Notes under the pieces: generated by a model
The model's input: only the letters and a program-made list of their open reading frames with translations
Told to the model about the DNA's origin: nothing
Databases searched by the model: none
Shown: positions 1-6,894 of the stretch, piece after piece
Numbering within the stretch: the stretch's first letter is position 1
Layout of the letters: the number at the start of each line of letters is the position of its first letter
Position numbers and translations under genes: made by a program
Origin: an uncultured Porphyromonadaceae bacterium
GTDB lineage: Bacteria > Bacteroidota > Bacteroidia > Bacteroidales > Muribaculaceae
NCBI GenBank assembly: GCA_947177595.1
Contig: CAMWUZ010000041.1
Coordinates: forward strand, 1-10,296
Direction of reading: 5' to 3'
Length of the DNA: 10,296 nt

Positions 1-83
1 CGCGTGCAGTACCTATTGTTGAAGCGATGGCTGCGATGGTGATTTTTGACGCATTACTGCTCGATCGTGTCAGCCGTCTCTGA
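1..83 (+). CDS. aroC: Chorismate synthase, C-terminal end (partial)
   Basis: The frame starting at position 3 is open from the window edge to a TGA at 81-83 and encodes RAVPIVEAMAAMVIFDALLL followed by a short DRVSRL tail. The stretch RAVPIVEAMAA matches the conserved C-terminus of chorismate synthase, where an Arg-Ala-Val-Pro-(V/I)-(V/I)-Glu-Ala motif closes the protein. The enzyme converts 5-enolpyruvylshikimate-3-phosphate to chorismate in the cytoplasm, the last step of the shikimate pathway, using reduced FMN. Only about 26 residues lie in the window, so the identification rests on this single motif, although it is distinctive. The stop overlaps the start of the next gene, which suggests co-transcription. 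Confidence 0.8.
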   Translation, partial: RAVPIVEAMAAMVIFDALLLDRVSRL

Positions 84-963
84 GAGTCCATACAGATCTT
101 TCGGTGATTTCCTTGTCGAGCGTTTCCCCGGCAAGATGCAGAAAATCACTATTGACGGAGGTTTCTCATGCCCTAACCGCGATGGCACAGTTGGTCGTGG
201 CGGATGTATTTATTGCAATAACAGTTCTTTCAGTCCGGATAAAGGTGGAGGGAAGAGCATCGCAGAGCAGATTGAGTTTGGTAAGAGTTTTTTTGCGCGC
301 AAATACCCTGATATGCGCTATATCGCCTATTTCCAGTCTTATACCGGTACTCATGCACCGCTTGCCACTCTTATTGACTTATATTCGGAGGCTTTGCGCC
401 AGCCGGAGGTCGATGGACTGATAATAGGCACCCGTCCCGACTGTATGCCGGACAATCTCCTGAAAGAATTGGCGGAAATCCGTAAAAATGCCTTTGTAAT
501 GGTAGAATATGGTGCGGAGAGTTTCCATGATTCCACTCTTCAGCGCATAAACCGCTGTCACACTGCCGCACAGACTATTGATGCGGTGGAGCGTACAAAA
601 GCAGCCGGAATAGAGACCGGATTGCACTTGATTAACGGACTTCCCGGTGAACACGAGGATATGATTCTCGAATCGGTGGATGTGGTGAACAGCCTGCCGG
701 TGGATGTGGTGAAATTTCATCAGATGCAGGTGGTGAAAGGTACCGTATTGGCAAGGCAGTGGCAGCGAGGTGAAGCTGACATCATGAACTTTTCGGTAGA
801 TGATTATCTCGCGCTGTGTGTAAAGATAGTGAAAGCACTCCGTAAAGACATAGCAATAGAGCGGTTTGTCTCTCAGAGTCCCGCTGATATGTTACTCCAC
901 CCTAAGTGGGGATTGAAAAATTATGAATTCACCGGTAAATTAAACAGTGCCCTGAGAAAATAA
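67..963 (+). CDS. TIGR01212 / YhcC-type radical SAM protein
   Basis: Cytoplasmic radical SAM protein of the YhcC family; its substrate is not firmly established. Counting from the GTG at 67 (298 aa), cysteines C35, C47 and C50 form a CX11CX2C [4Fe-4S]/SAM-binding motif inside SCPNRDGTVGRGGCIYCNN. Other family-typical stretches are YIAYFQSYTGTHAP, GLIIGTRPDCMPD, MVEYGAES, GLHLINGLPGE and the C-terminal ERFVSQSP...WGLKNYEF. Length is normal for the family. The start is uncertain. A TTG at 46 gives 305 aa, but homologs usually begin only a few residues before the (Y)xxFGxFL motif, which favours GTG 67. The next ATG, at 136, would remove that motif. Both upstream starts overlap the aroC stop, consistent with translational coupling. 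The gene ends 5 bp from the convergent gldN stop. Confidence 0.88.
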   Translation: MSAVSESPYRSFGDFLVERFPGKMQKITIDGGFSCPNRDGTVGRGGCIYCNNSSFSPDKGGGKSIAEQIEFGKSFFARKYPDMRYIAYFQSYTGTHAPLATLIDLYSEALRQPEVDGLIIGTRPDCMPDNLLKELAEIRKNAFVMVEYGAESFHDSTLQRINRCHTAAQTIDAVERTKAAGIETGLHLINGLPGEHEDMILESVDVVNSLPVDVVKFHQMQVVKGTVLARQWQRGEADIMNFSVDDYLALCVKIVKALRKDIAIERFVSQSPADMLLHPKWGLKNYEFTGKLNSALRK

Positions 964-974
964 TCCTTTTATTT
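958..974. terminator. Short A/T inverted repeat between convergent gene ends (possible bidirectional terminator)
   Basis: AAATAA (958-963) and TTATTT (969-974) are reverse complements around a 5-nt loop. The two arms contain the TAA stop codons of the radical SAM gene (plus strand) and gldN (minus strand). The stem is six A/T pairs only, so it is weak. No G/C-rich hairpin is visible in the 5-bp gap. A role in termination is a guess from position. Confidence 0.2.
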
Positions 975-2042
975 CTTTCGGTTACGGACTGAGCGCGTGG
1001 CTGAGGATGTGGAACGTGTGGAGGTTGAAGTCTGCTTCACTTTCTTTGAGGGACGGCGTGCTGATACTCTTGATGATGACAGGGTACGTCGTTTCGGAGC
1101 GGATGTCACGGTATCGTTTTCCGCAACGGTCTTGCTGTCGCGCTTTCCCAACTCTTCGAGCGACGGCACCCAGATATCTTTTTCAAAAGATGTCAGTCGC
1201 TTCTCTATGCTGTCTTGAGCGTGTTTAAGATCATCAGGATCGGGATAGAGCTGTGCCATAGACTTGTTACGCAGATTTCGGGTCTTGTATATCTCTCCTT
1301 TATATAGACCTAAATTAAAATAATCGTCGTATGTGCTCTGCGGGAGATTATTGTCATCATCCGTGAATATGAGCTGGGAGGTGAGGTGAGGACGCAGGTC
1401 GCTGTATCTTACCCAGAACATTGGATATTTCACTGCCTCCTGACCGAACTCCTCAGTACGGTGAAGTACCGGGCAGAGTGCCTCGATGCGTGTGCGCATC
1501 CTGCCCTCCGTGCGATCAAATTCCCAGCGTTCTATTATATAATAGCCAAGAACCTCGGTTGACGGCACATCACTCTCCTCTATATTGAAGACCGGATGCT
1601 TTTCGCTGTATCCTTTCCCATTGGTATAATAAATGTGGAAGCGATCAAGCATATCGCGCACTTTAAGTCGGTATTCGTCAGTAAAAACTTCGCGACCGTC
1701 AAGGTATTCATACGCTGGCAGTTCGTCAGCCGCAAGAAGACGCATCATTATTCTGAAAAGATTTTCCTGACCGTCAACACTCTGTTCGGGAAAATAAAGG
1801 GCGGCATTTACCTGCTCATTCAAGTCAAGGGAGCGATATACCACTTTCATCCATGCAAGGTCAGCATCGGATGTTTCGGTAGCCATACGCTGACGCGCTC
1901 GGTCACTCACTGTAGCCTGTTTGCTTTGAGTGGCGTTTGATCTGCGGGTCACTGCGCTACTGGTGCTCTGTTGAGCAAAGGCTGTCGCCGATATTAGTGC
2001 CAGAACGCCTGAGAGTGCTATACGAACAATATATCTTTTCAT
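969..2042 (-). CDS. gldN: GldN/PorN, type IX secretion system ring protein
   Basis: Periplasmic T9SS protein that with the GldK lipoprotein forms the ring beneath the outer membrane and contacts the GldLM motor; needed for secretion of proteins with type IX C-terminal signals. The 357-aa product starts with a Sec signal peptide (about residues 1-23, cleavage near TAFA-QQS), then a variable Ser/Thr/Arg linker. The GldN core follows from about residue 62 (DLAWMKVVYRSLDLNEQVNA), with characteristic LYFPE, LGYYIIERWEFDR, YPMFWVRYSDLRP and IYKTRNLRNKSMAQLYPDP stretches. After about residue 308 comes a low-complexity tail rich in Arg, Lys, Ser and Thr. It is the last gene of the cluster; its ATG lies 15 bp after the gldM frame ends. 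It ends in TAA and shows no lesion. Confidence 0.95.
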   Translation of the reverse strand: MKRYIVRIALSGVLALISATAFAQQSTSSAVTRRSNATQSKQATVSDRARQRMATETSDADLAWMKVVYRSLDLNEQVNAALYFPEQSVDGQENLFRIMMRLLAADELPAYEYLDGREVFTDEYRLKVRDMLDRFHIYYTNGKGYSEKHPVFNIEESDVPSTEVLGYYIIERWEFDRTEGRMRTRIEALCPVLHRTEEFGQEAVKYPMFWVRYSDLRPHLTSQLIFTDDDNNLPQSTYDDYFNLGLYKGEIYKTRNLRNKSMAQLYPDPDDLKHAQDSIEKRLTSFEKDIWVPSLEELGKRDSKTVAENDTVTSAPKRRTLSSSRVSARRPSKKVKQTSTSTRSTSSATRSVRNRKK

Positions 2043-2057
2043 CAGTAGAAATAATTA

Positions 2058-2411
2058 TCAGTTAACAGTTACCTCCATAGGGCTGAGAGTGCGCTCTATT
2101 CCGTCCGGACCAATAGCCTTGATACGTGAAATATAGAATCGTTTGCCTCTCGCCATGCGGCGGAATGAATCTTTTTGTCTCTGTGAGAATGATGCACCGT
2201 TGCTAACCTCGGGTATAGCATTGCCCATTGAGTCAAAGAATACGGTCTCGAAGCCGGTGATGCGGAATTCAATATCAAGCACACCGTCATCTATGGCAGC
2301 GCCGAGTCCCGATGCATTCATCAGGGTAGCTTTGGTAATAGGTCTTTCTCCACGGAATCTGCCGCTGCCGCTTTCTGCAACCGGAATGTAGGCGGTCGGG
2401 TCAGGGAGACG
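2058..2411 (-). pseudogene. gldM: GldM C-terminal (D4) part, cut off by an in-frame TGA
   Basis: This is the continuation of gldM in the same frame, immediately after the TGA at 2412-2414. It encodes 117 residues beginning RLPDPTAYIPVAESGSG and ending SPMEVTVN before a TGA at 2058-2060. GldM/PorM proteins usually have an Arg/Lys-rich (R/K)xPDP linker here leading to the last periplasmic domain, and the C-terminal stretch resembling GKRFYISRIKAIGPDG is typical. The first internal ATG is at 2319-2321, 30 codons downstream, giving an 87-aa product that lacks the linker and the domain start. No ribosome entry signal is evident. The segment may therefore be untranslated, made by readthrough, or produced by reinitiation as a separate D4 polypeptide. 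Homology to GldM is clear; the expression state cannot be read from sequence. Confidence 0.85.
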
Positions 2412-3617
2412 TCAAACTTTGAAGTCTATTGACGCAACCTGAGAAGTATGCCCGTCAGGAGTTTTAGCACTCACGCTGATTACCGCCGGCTGCCCCGGGG
2501 TGGAGGGTCGCGCAACCCATCTGTCACCCTGACGGGTGAGAGTGCCGTTTGTCATGGTAGCGCTTACAGAACTTACCGGCAGACCGGGCACTGAGATTTC
2601 AACAGGATTATCAATGCCTGCATAAAGCACATTCATAAGTGTGGCAGATACTGTTGCTACAGGATCCATCACAACATAGTCGCCGGTAAAGCTATGCTTG
2701 CTCGTAGTGCCGTCCGGGTGAGGCATCTCCAGATAGCCGTTATAGGAATATGCACCGCTCTTTCCGGGTACAAAGCTGTAAGTGGAAGAGGCGTCAAGTT
2801 TTTTTCCGTCAATCACCAATGCCGGGCGTGCAGTGGTATCGACAGCCGCGAGCACAATCTCCGCTTTATATGGGCTGCCGCGCATAACATATCTTGACTC
2901 GGGAATTACGAAAGCGTTCATCTCATTAACCCTCACATCCCCCGCATCAACTGCGCCTGCAAGCGCTGAAAGGGCTTCTCCCTCAGCATACAGCACATCA
3001 TTCTGCAGTTTGGACAGAAGCGCGACTGCTGCAACTACCGGCTGATTCTCAAATTTAACCGCCTCCCATGAGCGGATGGCATCCGATGTGTCCGTTTTGC
3101 GTGATTCCGTAGAAAGCATCGATTCAATTCCGGTTCTTGTCACCGAATCTGTAATCATGGGAGCCACAAATCCACGGAAACTCTCAACTTTTTGGCGCAG
3201 ACGCTCACCGTTTCCGCTCACAGGGCTAAGCATCACAACCGAGGATGCCTCAAGGTTCTCGCGGTTCCGGATATTATCCGGATTACCTTTCTCTCCATCG
3301 GCTTTTCTCACAATCGCAAGTTTGAGAGAGTCGATAGTGTTGCAAAGAGCATGTGACTCGCGGCGCACTTCAGTGGCAAGTTCATGCCATTTGCCCGCTT
3401 TGTCGGGATTATTCCGTGCTGCGGTTTCAAGGGACGCATATACTGCGTCATTGCGCTGCGCGAAGTTCTGATTGGTATGTGAGAGACCATCCTGCACCTG
3501 TGTAAATCCGTCAAGCACATCGCTGGACACATTGAGAGCGAGCATGGCGGTGAGGACGATATACATAAGGTTTATCATCCTTTGGCGCGGTGAAAGTCTC
3601 AGATTGGATTTACTCAT
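2412..3617 (-). CDS. gldM: GldM/PorM, T9SS inner-membrane motor subunit, prematurely terminated
   Basis: GldM dimers, with GldL, form the proton-driven inner-membrane motor of the T9SS and span the periplasm to the GldK-GldN ring. The N-terminus has the hallmark SPRQRMINLMYIVLTAMLAL, a short cytoplasmic segment running into a single transmembrane helix (about residues 15-33). Helical D1 follows (to about 220, including KFENQPVVAAVALLSKLQND), then beta-rich D2 and D3 (NAFVIPESRYVMRGSPY; MNVLYAGIDNPVEISVPG). The frame stops at a TGA after FKV (residue 401), whereas full-length family members have about 510-520 residues. The following 117 codons are the missing D4 domain in the same frame, and homologs normally have Arg or Lys at the TGA position, so one base change from CGA or AGA would explain it. 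The gene lies 15 bp after gldL. The product as written would probably not bridge to the outer-membrane ring. Confidence 0.93.
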   Translation of the reverse strand: MSKSNLRLSPRQRMINLMYIVLTAMLALNVSSDVLDGFTQVQDGLSHTNQNFAQRNDAVYASLETAARNNPDKAGKWHELATEVRRESHALCNTIDSLKLAIVRKADGEKGNPDNIRNRENLEASSVVMLSPVSGNGERLRQKVESFRGFVAPMITDSVTRTGIESMLSTESRKTDTSDAIRSWEAVKFENQPVVAAVALLSKLQNDVLYAEGEALSALAGAVDAGDVRVNEMNAFVIPESRYVMRGSPYKAEIVLAAVDTTARPALVIDGKKLDASSTYSFVPGKSGAYSYNGYLEMPHPDGTTSKHSFTGDYVVMDPVATVSATLMNVLYAGIDNPVEISVPGLPVSSVSATMTNGTLTRQGDRWVARPSTPGQPAVISVSAKTPDGHTSQVASIDFKV

Positions 3618-3632
3618 TTACTTAGTTTTTTA

Positions 3633-4454
3633 TCAGTCATTGGTGCTCATGCGCGGAGCGTTATTAAACATATTGACTGTCATGGCGTTGAGCATCTGCT
3701 CGTACACCTTGTTGAGTTGCTGCATATTACGGGTGAGCTTCTGGGCTTCCTCGCGATAAGCCTCAGAGCACTGTGCGGTCTGCTGATACATCTCTTTCAT
3801 CTGACTCATTCCTGTGTTGACACTCTGAATGGCATCGAGCTGAGATGAAACACTGCGCAGCTGAATCTCATAAATAGTGTTTAGTCCCTGGATATTACGG
3901 TTTAACGCCTGCATCTGTTCCACATATCCGGCAGCGCCTTCGGCGGCAGCCGCGGGATCGGTGGAAATAGATGAATAGCTGTTGAGCAGGGCTTCTCCGG
4001 CAGCATTCAGTTTTGCTGCTGTTTCGCCCAGACGTTCGAGTTCCTGAGCAACTTCGGGTGATACAGGACTACCTGCGGCAGCGGCAACCGGAGTAATAGC
4101 ACCTGTAGAGCGGGGTGAAGATACGGCTACCGGTTGAGCTGCCGCTGCCACATTGCCGGCACCCGCGGGAGGATTGTCGCTATCCGCAGTGCCTCCGGAA
4201 AGATAGGGTATAAGATCTTCGATTGAAGATTCACGCGGCGGACGATCGAAAGCTGTAAGAATAAACATCATTACCTCTGTGCCCATTCCAAGCGACAGAA
4301 GAATGTCGCCACCTCTCAGATGGAGAATCTTGAAGAGTGCTCCGAGAATTACGATAGCCGCGCCGATACTGTAAGCGATGTTAAAGAAGCGCTGTCCGCT
4401 TTCTCCTGATAGAAAACGCTCCACAACATTTTTATATCTCTTTATTTTTCCCAT
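3633..4454 (-). CDS. gldL: GldL/PorL, T9SS proton-channel motor subunit
   Basis: Inner-membrane protein that forms a pentameric channel around the GldM transmembrane helices and converts proton flow into motion. The 273-aa product has two transmembrane helices in its first 70 residues: about 24-44 (FNIAYSIGAAIVILGALFKI) and about 50-68 (DILLSLGMGTEVMMFILTAF). E60 in the second helix matches the conserved membrane-embedded Glu of GldL, and LFKILHLRGG between the helices is the conserved loop. A Pro/Ala/Gly-rich linker follows (about 90-140), then a Gln/Met-rich helical, coiled-coil-like cytoplasmic domain (about 140-265). The ATG is 3 bp downstream of the gldK stop. The A-rich codons of the gldK lysine tail lie just upstream and may help initiation, since no Shine-Dalgarno sequence is seen. 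Confidence 0.95.
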   Translation of the reverse strand: MGKIKRYKNVVERFLSGESGQRFFNIAYSIGAAIVILGALFKILHLRGGDILLSLGMGTEVMMFILTAFDRPPRESSIEDLIPYLSGGTADSDNPPAGAGNVAAAAQPVAVSSPRSTGAITPVAAAAGSPVSPEVAQELERLGETAAKLNAAGEALLNSYSSISTDPAAAAEGAAGYVEQMQALNRNIQGLNTIYEIQLRSVSSQLDAIQSVNTGMSQMKEMYQQTAQCSEAYREEAQKLTRNMQQLNKVYEQMLNAMTVNMFNNAPRMSTND

Positions 4455-4457
4455 AGC

Positions 4458-5897
4458 TTATTTCTTTTTCTTCTGACCTTTGGCAAATCCTATGTTGGTG
4501 CGAACACAACGGAATCCTATATAAGATCTCTGCTCGTTCTGATACTCCCACATTCTGATGTCTGAACGTATGTTGTGAGCAACATCTTTCCATGAACCGC
4601 CGCGCACAATCTTACGCTTCAGACGGTACGGGTCTTCCTGTGCCGCATCGTAGCGATATTCCGGATTCAGGTCGCTCATGAGTTTGCTTACGCTTTCGGT
4701 ATAGGCGGTAGAGGTCCATTCGCTCACGTTACCCGCCATATCATAAAGTCCGAAATCATTCGGGGCGAAAGTGCCGACACGTGACGTAATCACATGACCG
4801 TCCTGAACATAGTTGCCCTCCTGAGGTTTGAAGTTGGCATAGAAGCACCCCTTGTCACCGGTAAGAGGCAGGTCTCCCTCCCACGGATATTTGTTTTCAC
4901 TAACGCCCGCTCTCGCGGCATATTCCCATTCAGCTTCTGTTGGCAGACGGTAGGGCTCAACATAAATGCCCTCTTTGCCAAGCGAACGGCGCAGGAAAGA
5001 AGTGCGCCATGCGGCAAACGCATTTGCCTGTTCCCAGCTTACACCAACAACAGGATAGTCGCTGTAGCCTCCGTGAGAAAAATACATTCTCACATACGGT
5101 TCGTTGTAGGCATTGTCAAAATCGTTGATCCATGCGGTTGTGTCCGGATACACATTAACTATATATGTGTTCACGAAATCATACTCTCCGGTCAGACCTC
5201 TTGAAATTGTGCGGCGGATAATCTCTCCATCCTCGTCAACCCATGCGGTGTCTTTGGTAATGACGGGAGTCTCGGTAGGAACAGGAAGATCTGTATTATA
5301 CTGGCGGCGCTTCGGATCCATGCGGTTTTTGCGACGCGCAGCCTCAGTGTGGTTGTATATCTCGTAGCGGTAGTTCAGCTGAGTCGGGTCAAGCTCCAGA
5401 GTACCGGTAATGGGATTTGTGCGGTAAACGCTCATTATGGCACGCTGTTCATCCTCGTCCGCATTTTTCCACGGAATAGGTTTCTTCCAGTTGAGATATG
5501 GGGTCACCGGATTACCGTCTCTGTCCTCCTCGATTTTGAACTCTTCGTTACCGCCGTAAGCAGGATCTGCGAGACGCTCGCGGATGATTGAGTCGCGCAC
5601 CCAGTAAACAAACTGCTTGTATTCGGCATTGGTCACCTCGGTCTCATCCATCCAGAACGCATCCACGCTTACCCCTCTGGCATCGGCTCGTGTGCCCCAT
5701 ACCGAATCTGCTTCCTGAGGACCGGCTTTGATTGAACCGCGGTCAACAAGAACCATGCCGTATGGAGCGGGTTCAGACCATGAGGGAGCACCCACGCCGG
5801 TGAGTTCTCCTCCCATAGAGCTGCTGCTGCCGGCGGCGCATCCTGTCAGCGCTACTGCCGCTATTGCAGCGATCATATTTAGTGTTACCTTTTTCAT
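4458..5897 (-). CDS. gldK: GldK/PorK, T9SS ring lipoprotein (FGE-sulfatase fold)
   Basis: Outer-membrane lipoprotein that with GldN builds the large periplasmic T9SS ring. The 479-aa product has a lipoprotein signal with lipobox LTGC; C20 is the predicted lipidation site, followed by a Gly/Ser spacer. The rest is an FGE-sulfatase fold: start at about 46 (YGMVLVDRGSIKAG), FWMDETEVTNAEYKQFV near 80-97, a GldK-type insertion at about 105-275, YPVVGVSWEQANAFAAWR, YRLPTEAEWEYAARAG, GLYDMAGNVSEWT, RGGSWKDVAHN (from 432) and the closing YIGFRCVR. Catalytic formylglycine-generating enzymes carry a cysteine pair just after RGGS; that segment has no cysteine here, so the role is structural, as known for GldK. 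The protein ends in a Lys-rich tail (KGQKKKK). The ATG is 5 bp after the porP stop. Confidence 0.95.
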   Translation of the reverse strand: MKKVTLNMIAAIAAVALTGCAAGSSSSMGGELTGVGAPSWSEPAPYGMVLVDRGSIKAGPQEADSVWGTRADARGVSVDAFWMDETEVTNAEYKQFVYWVRDSIIRERLADPAYGGNEEFKIEEDRDGNPVTPYLNWKKPIPWKNADEDEQRAIMSVYRTNPITGTLELDPTQLNYRYEIYNHTEAARRKNRMDPKRRQYNTDLPVPTETPVITKDTAWVDEDGEIIRRTISRGLTGEYDFVNTYIVNVYPDTTAWINDFDNAYNEPYVRMYFSHGGYSDYPVVGVSWEQANAFAAWRTSFLRRSLGKEGIYVEPYRLPTEAEWEYAARAGVSENKYPWEGDLPLTGDKGCFYANFKPQEGNYVQDGHVITSRVGTFAPNDFGLYDMAGNVSEWTSTAYTESVSKLMSDLNPEYRYDAAQEDPYRLKRKIVRGGSWKDVAHNIRSDIRMWEYQNEQRSYIGFRCVRTNIGFAKGQKKKK

Positions 5898-5902
5898 CGA
5901 TA

Positions 5903-6892
5903 TTACATTATGCGTATGCTCTTTTGCTTATATTTGTTTTTTGCCGACAAATCCAGTTTGACGCTGTAACCGGCAAATATCTCATGGCTTCCGTTGCTTG
6001 CCGATGCGAGTGCTCCGGTAGGATAGTCGTAGCTGTATCCGAGATAAAATCCCTTGAACTCAACTCCGAACATCGCGCTTACCGCATCATCGTGGCGATA
6101 ACCTATGCCAGCACTTATAAACTTCCTGTATCTAAGGCGTGCAGTGGCAATCGCACGGGTGAATGTGAAGTCGCTCATCACCATCATTGACGGAATCACT
6201 TCAAATAACGTGTTTTTTATTGCAATATTGCCCTCGGCTATAAAATAAAGTGAACGTGCAGGTCCGAACTCAAATGATTCCGCGGAATTTTCAGCCCCTG
6301 ATTGTCCGCTCTCAGATGTAAACGAAACTTTGGGAGCGTTAATATGAGTCATGGATAAGCCGACGCTGAAACTTTTTCTGCTGTACCACAATCCGGCACC
6401 GAGATCAAGAGCCGTGCCGCTTACATCCGTGCGCGGAATCGCTGCATCGGTATCGTCATGATAGTCATCGTCATCCGGAATAAATACCTCGGAACCCTTG
6501 AATGTGTCGCTGATGATTCCCGGTTGAACGCCGACAGACAGTATGCCGCCGAGAAATTTGAGTTTGTAGCTTATCTGTACTGATGCGCTCAGATTTCTGT
6601 ATAGACCCATACTCTCCTGATTCACAGAGACTCCTGCTCCTATTCTGTGCTTGCCAAGTTTAAAAGGCGAATCGGCAAGAGCGAGAAAGGTTTTGGGCGC
6701 GTTTTCAATTCCAACCCACTGAAGTCGTGAACCTCCATGAATTCTGACTAAATCAGAGAGCCCGGTCGCAGCCGGATTGTAATATGCCGGCACTTCAAAA
6801 TAGTGTGTGAAGAGAGCGTCGTTTTGCGCCGCTCCTTTATTATATACTGATGTTGCGATAATAGCCGCAAGTATGCAAATTCGTCTGATCAT
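5903..6892 (-). CDS. porP: PorP/SprF family T9SS outer-membrane protein
   Basis: Member of the PorP/SprF family, predicted outer-membrane beta-barrels that work with the T9SS; in Porphyromonas, porP heads the porPKLMN cluster, which matches the order here. The 329-aa product has a signal peptide (about 1-22, cleavage near GAAQ-ND), then the family hallmark HYFEVPAYYNPAATG at about 30-44. Alternating amphipathic strands follow, such as RIGAGVSVNQESMGLYRNLS, GGILSVGVQPGI, SFSVGLSMTHINAPKVSF and FISAGIGYRHDDAVSAMFGV. An acidic loop (PDDDDYHDDTD) lies about halfway along. Its ATG starts 2 bp after the porT TAG and its stop is 5 bp before gldK, so the three genes very likely share a transcript. 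Assignment to the family is firm; choosing porP over another paralog rests on gene order. Confidence 0.9.
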   Translation of the reverse strand: MIRRICILAAIIATSVYNKGAAQNDALFTHYFEVPAYYNPAATGLSDLVRIHGGSRLQWVGIENAPKTFLALADSPFKLGKHRIGAGVSVNQESMGLYRNLSASVQISYKLKFLGGILSVGVQPGIISDTFKGSEVFIPDDDDYHDDTDAAIPRTDVSGTALDLGAGLWYSRKSFSVGLSMTHINAPKVSFTSESGQSGAENSAESFEFGPARSLYFIAEGNIAIKNTLFEVIPSMMVMSDFTFTRAIATARLRYRKFISAGIGYRHDDAVSAMFGVEFKGFYLGYSYDYPTGALASASNGSHEIFAGYSVKLDLSAKNKYKQKSIRIM

Positions 6893-6894
6893 AC

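Noticed and set aside
2412..2414. TGA reassigned to an amino acid (alternative genetic code)
   Set aside because: TGA is the terminator of aroC (81-83), the gldM C-terminal frame (2058-2060), gldL (3633-3635) and the acyl-CoA ligase (9707-9709), each at the expected protein end.
2412..2414. Selenocysteine codon in GldM
   Set aside because: The family has a basic residue here, not a redox Cys, and no clear SECIS-like hairpin follows the TGA.
2322..2420. Frameshift in gldM
   Set aside because: The N-terminal and C-terminal parts are in the same frame; translation straight through the TGA gives continuous GldM sequence, so this is a nonsense codon and not an indel.
3076..3471. 131-codon plus-strand open frame antisense to gldM
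   Set aside because: It lies wholly within a well-identified gene on the other strand and has no recognisable protein features.
4794..5204. 136-codon plus-strand open frame antisense to gldK
   Set aside because: Shadow of the gldK coding sequence; its composition is irregular and it has no domain or signal that I recognise.
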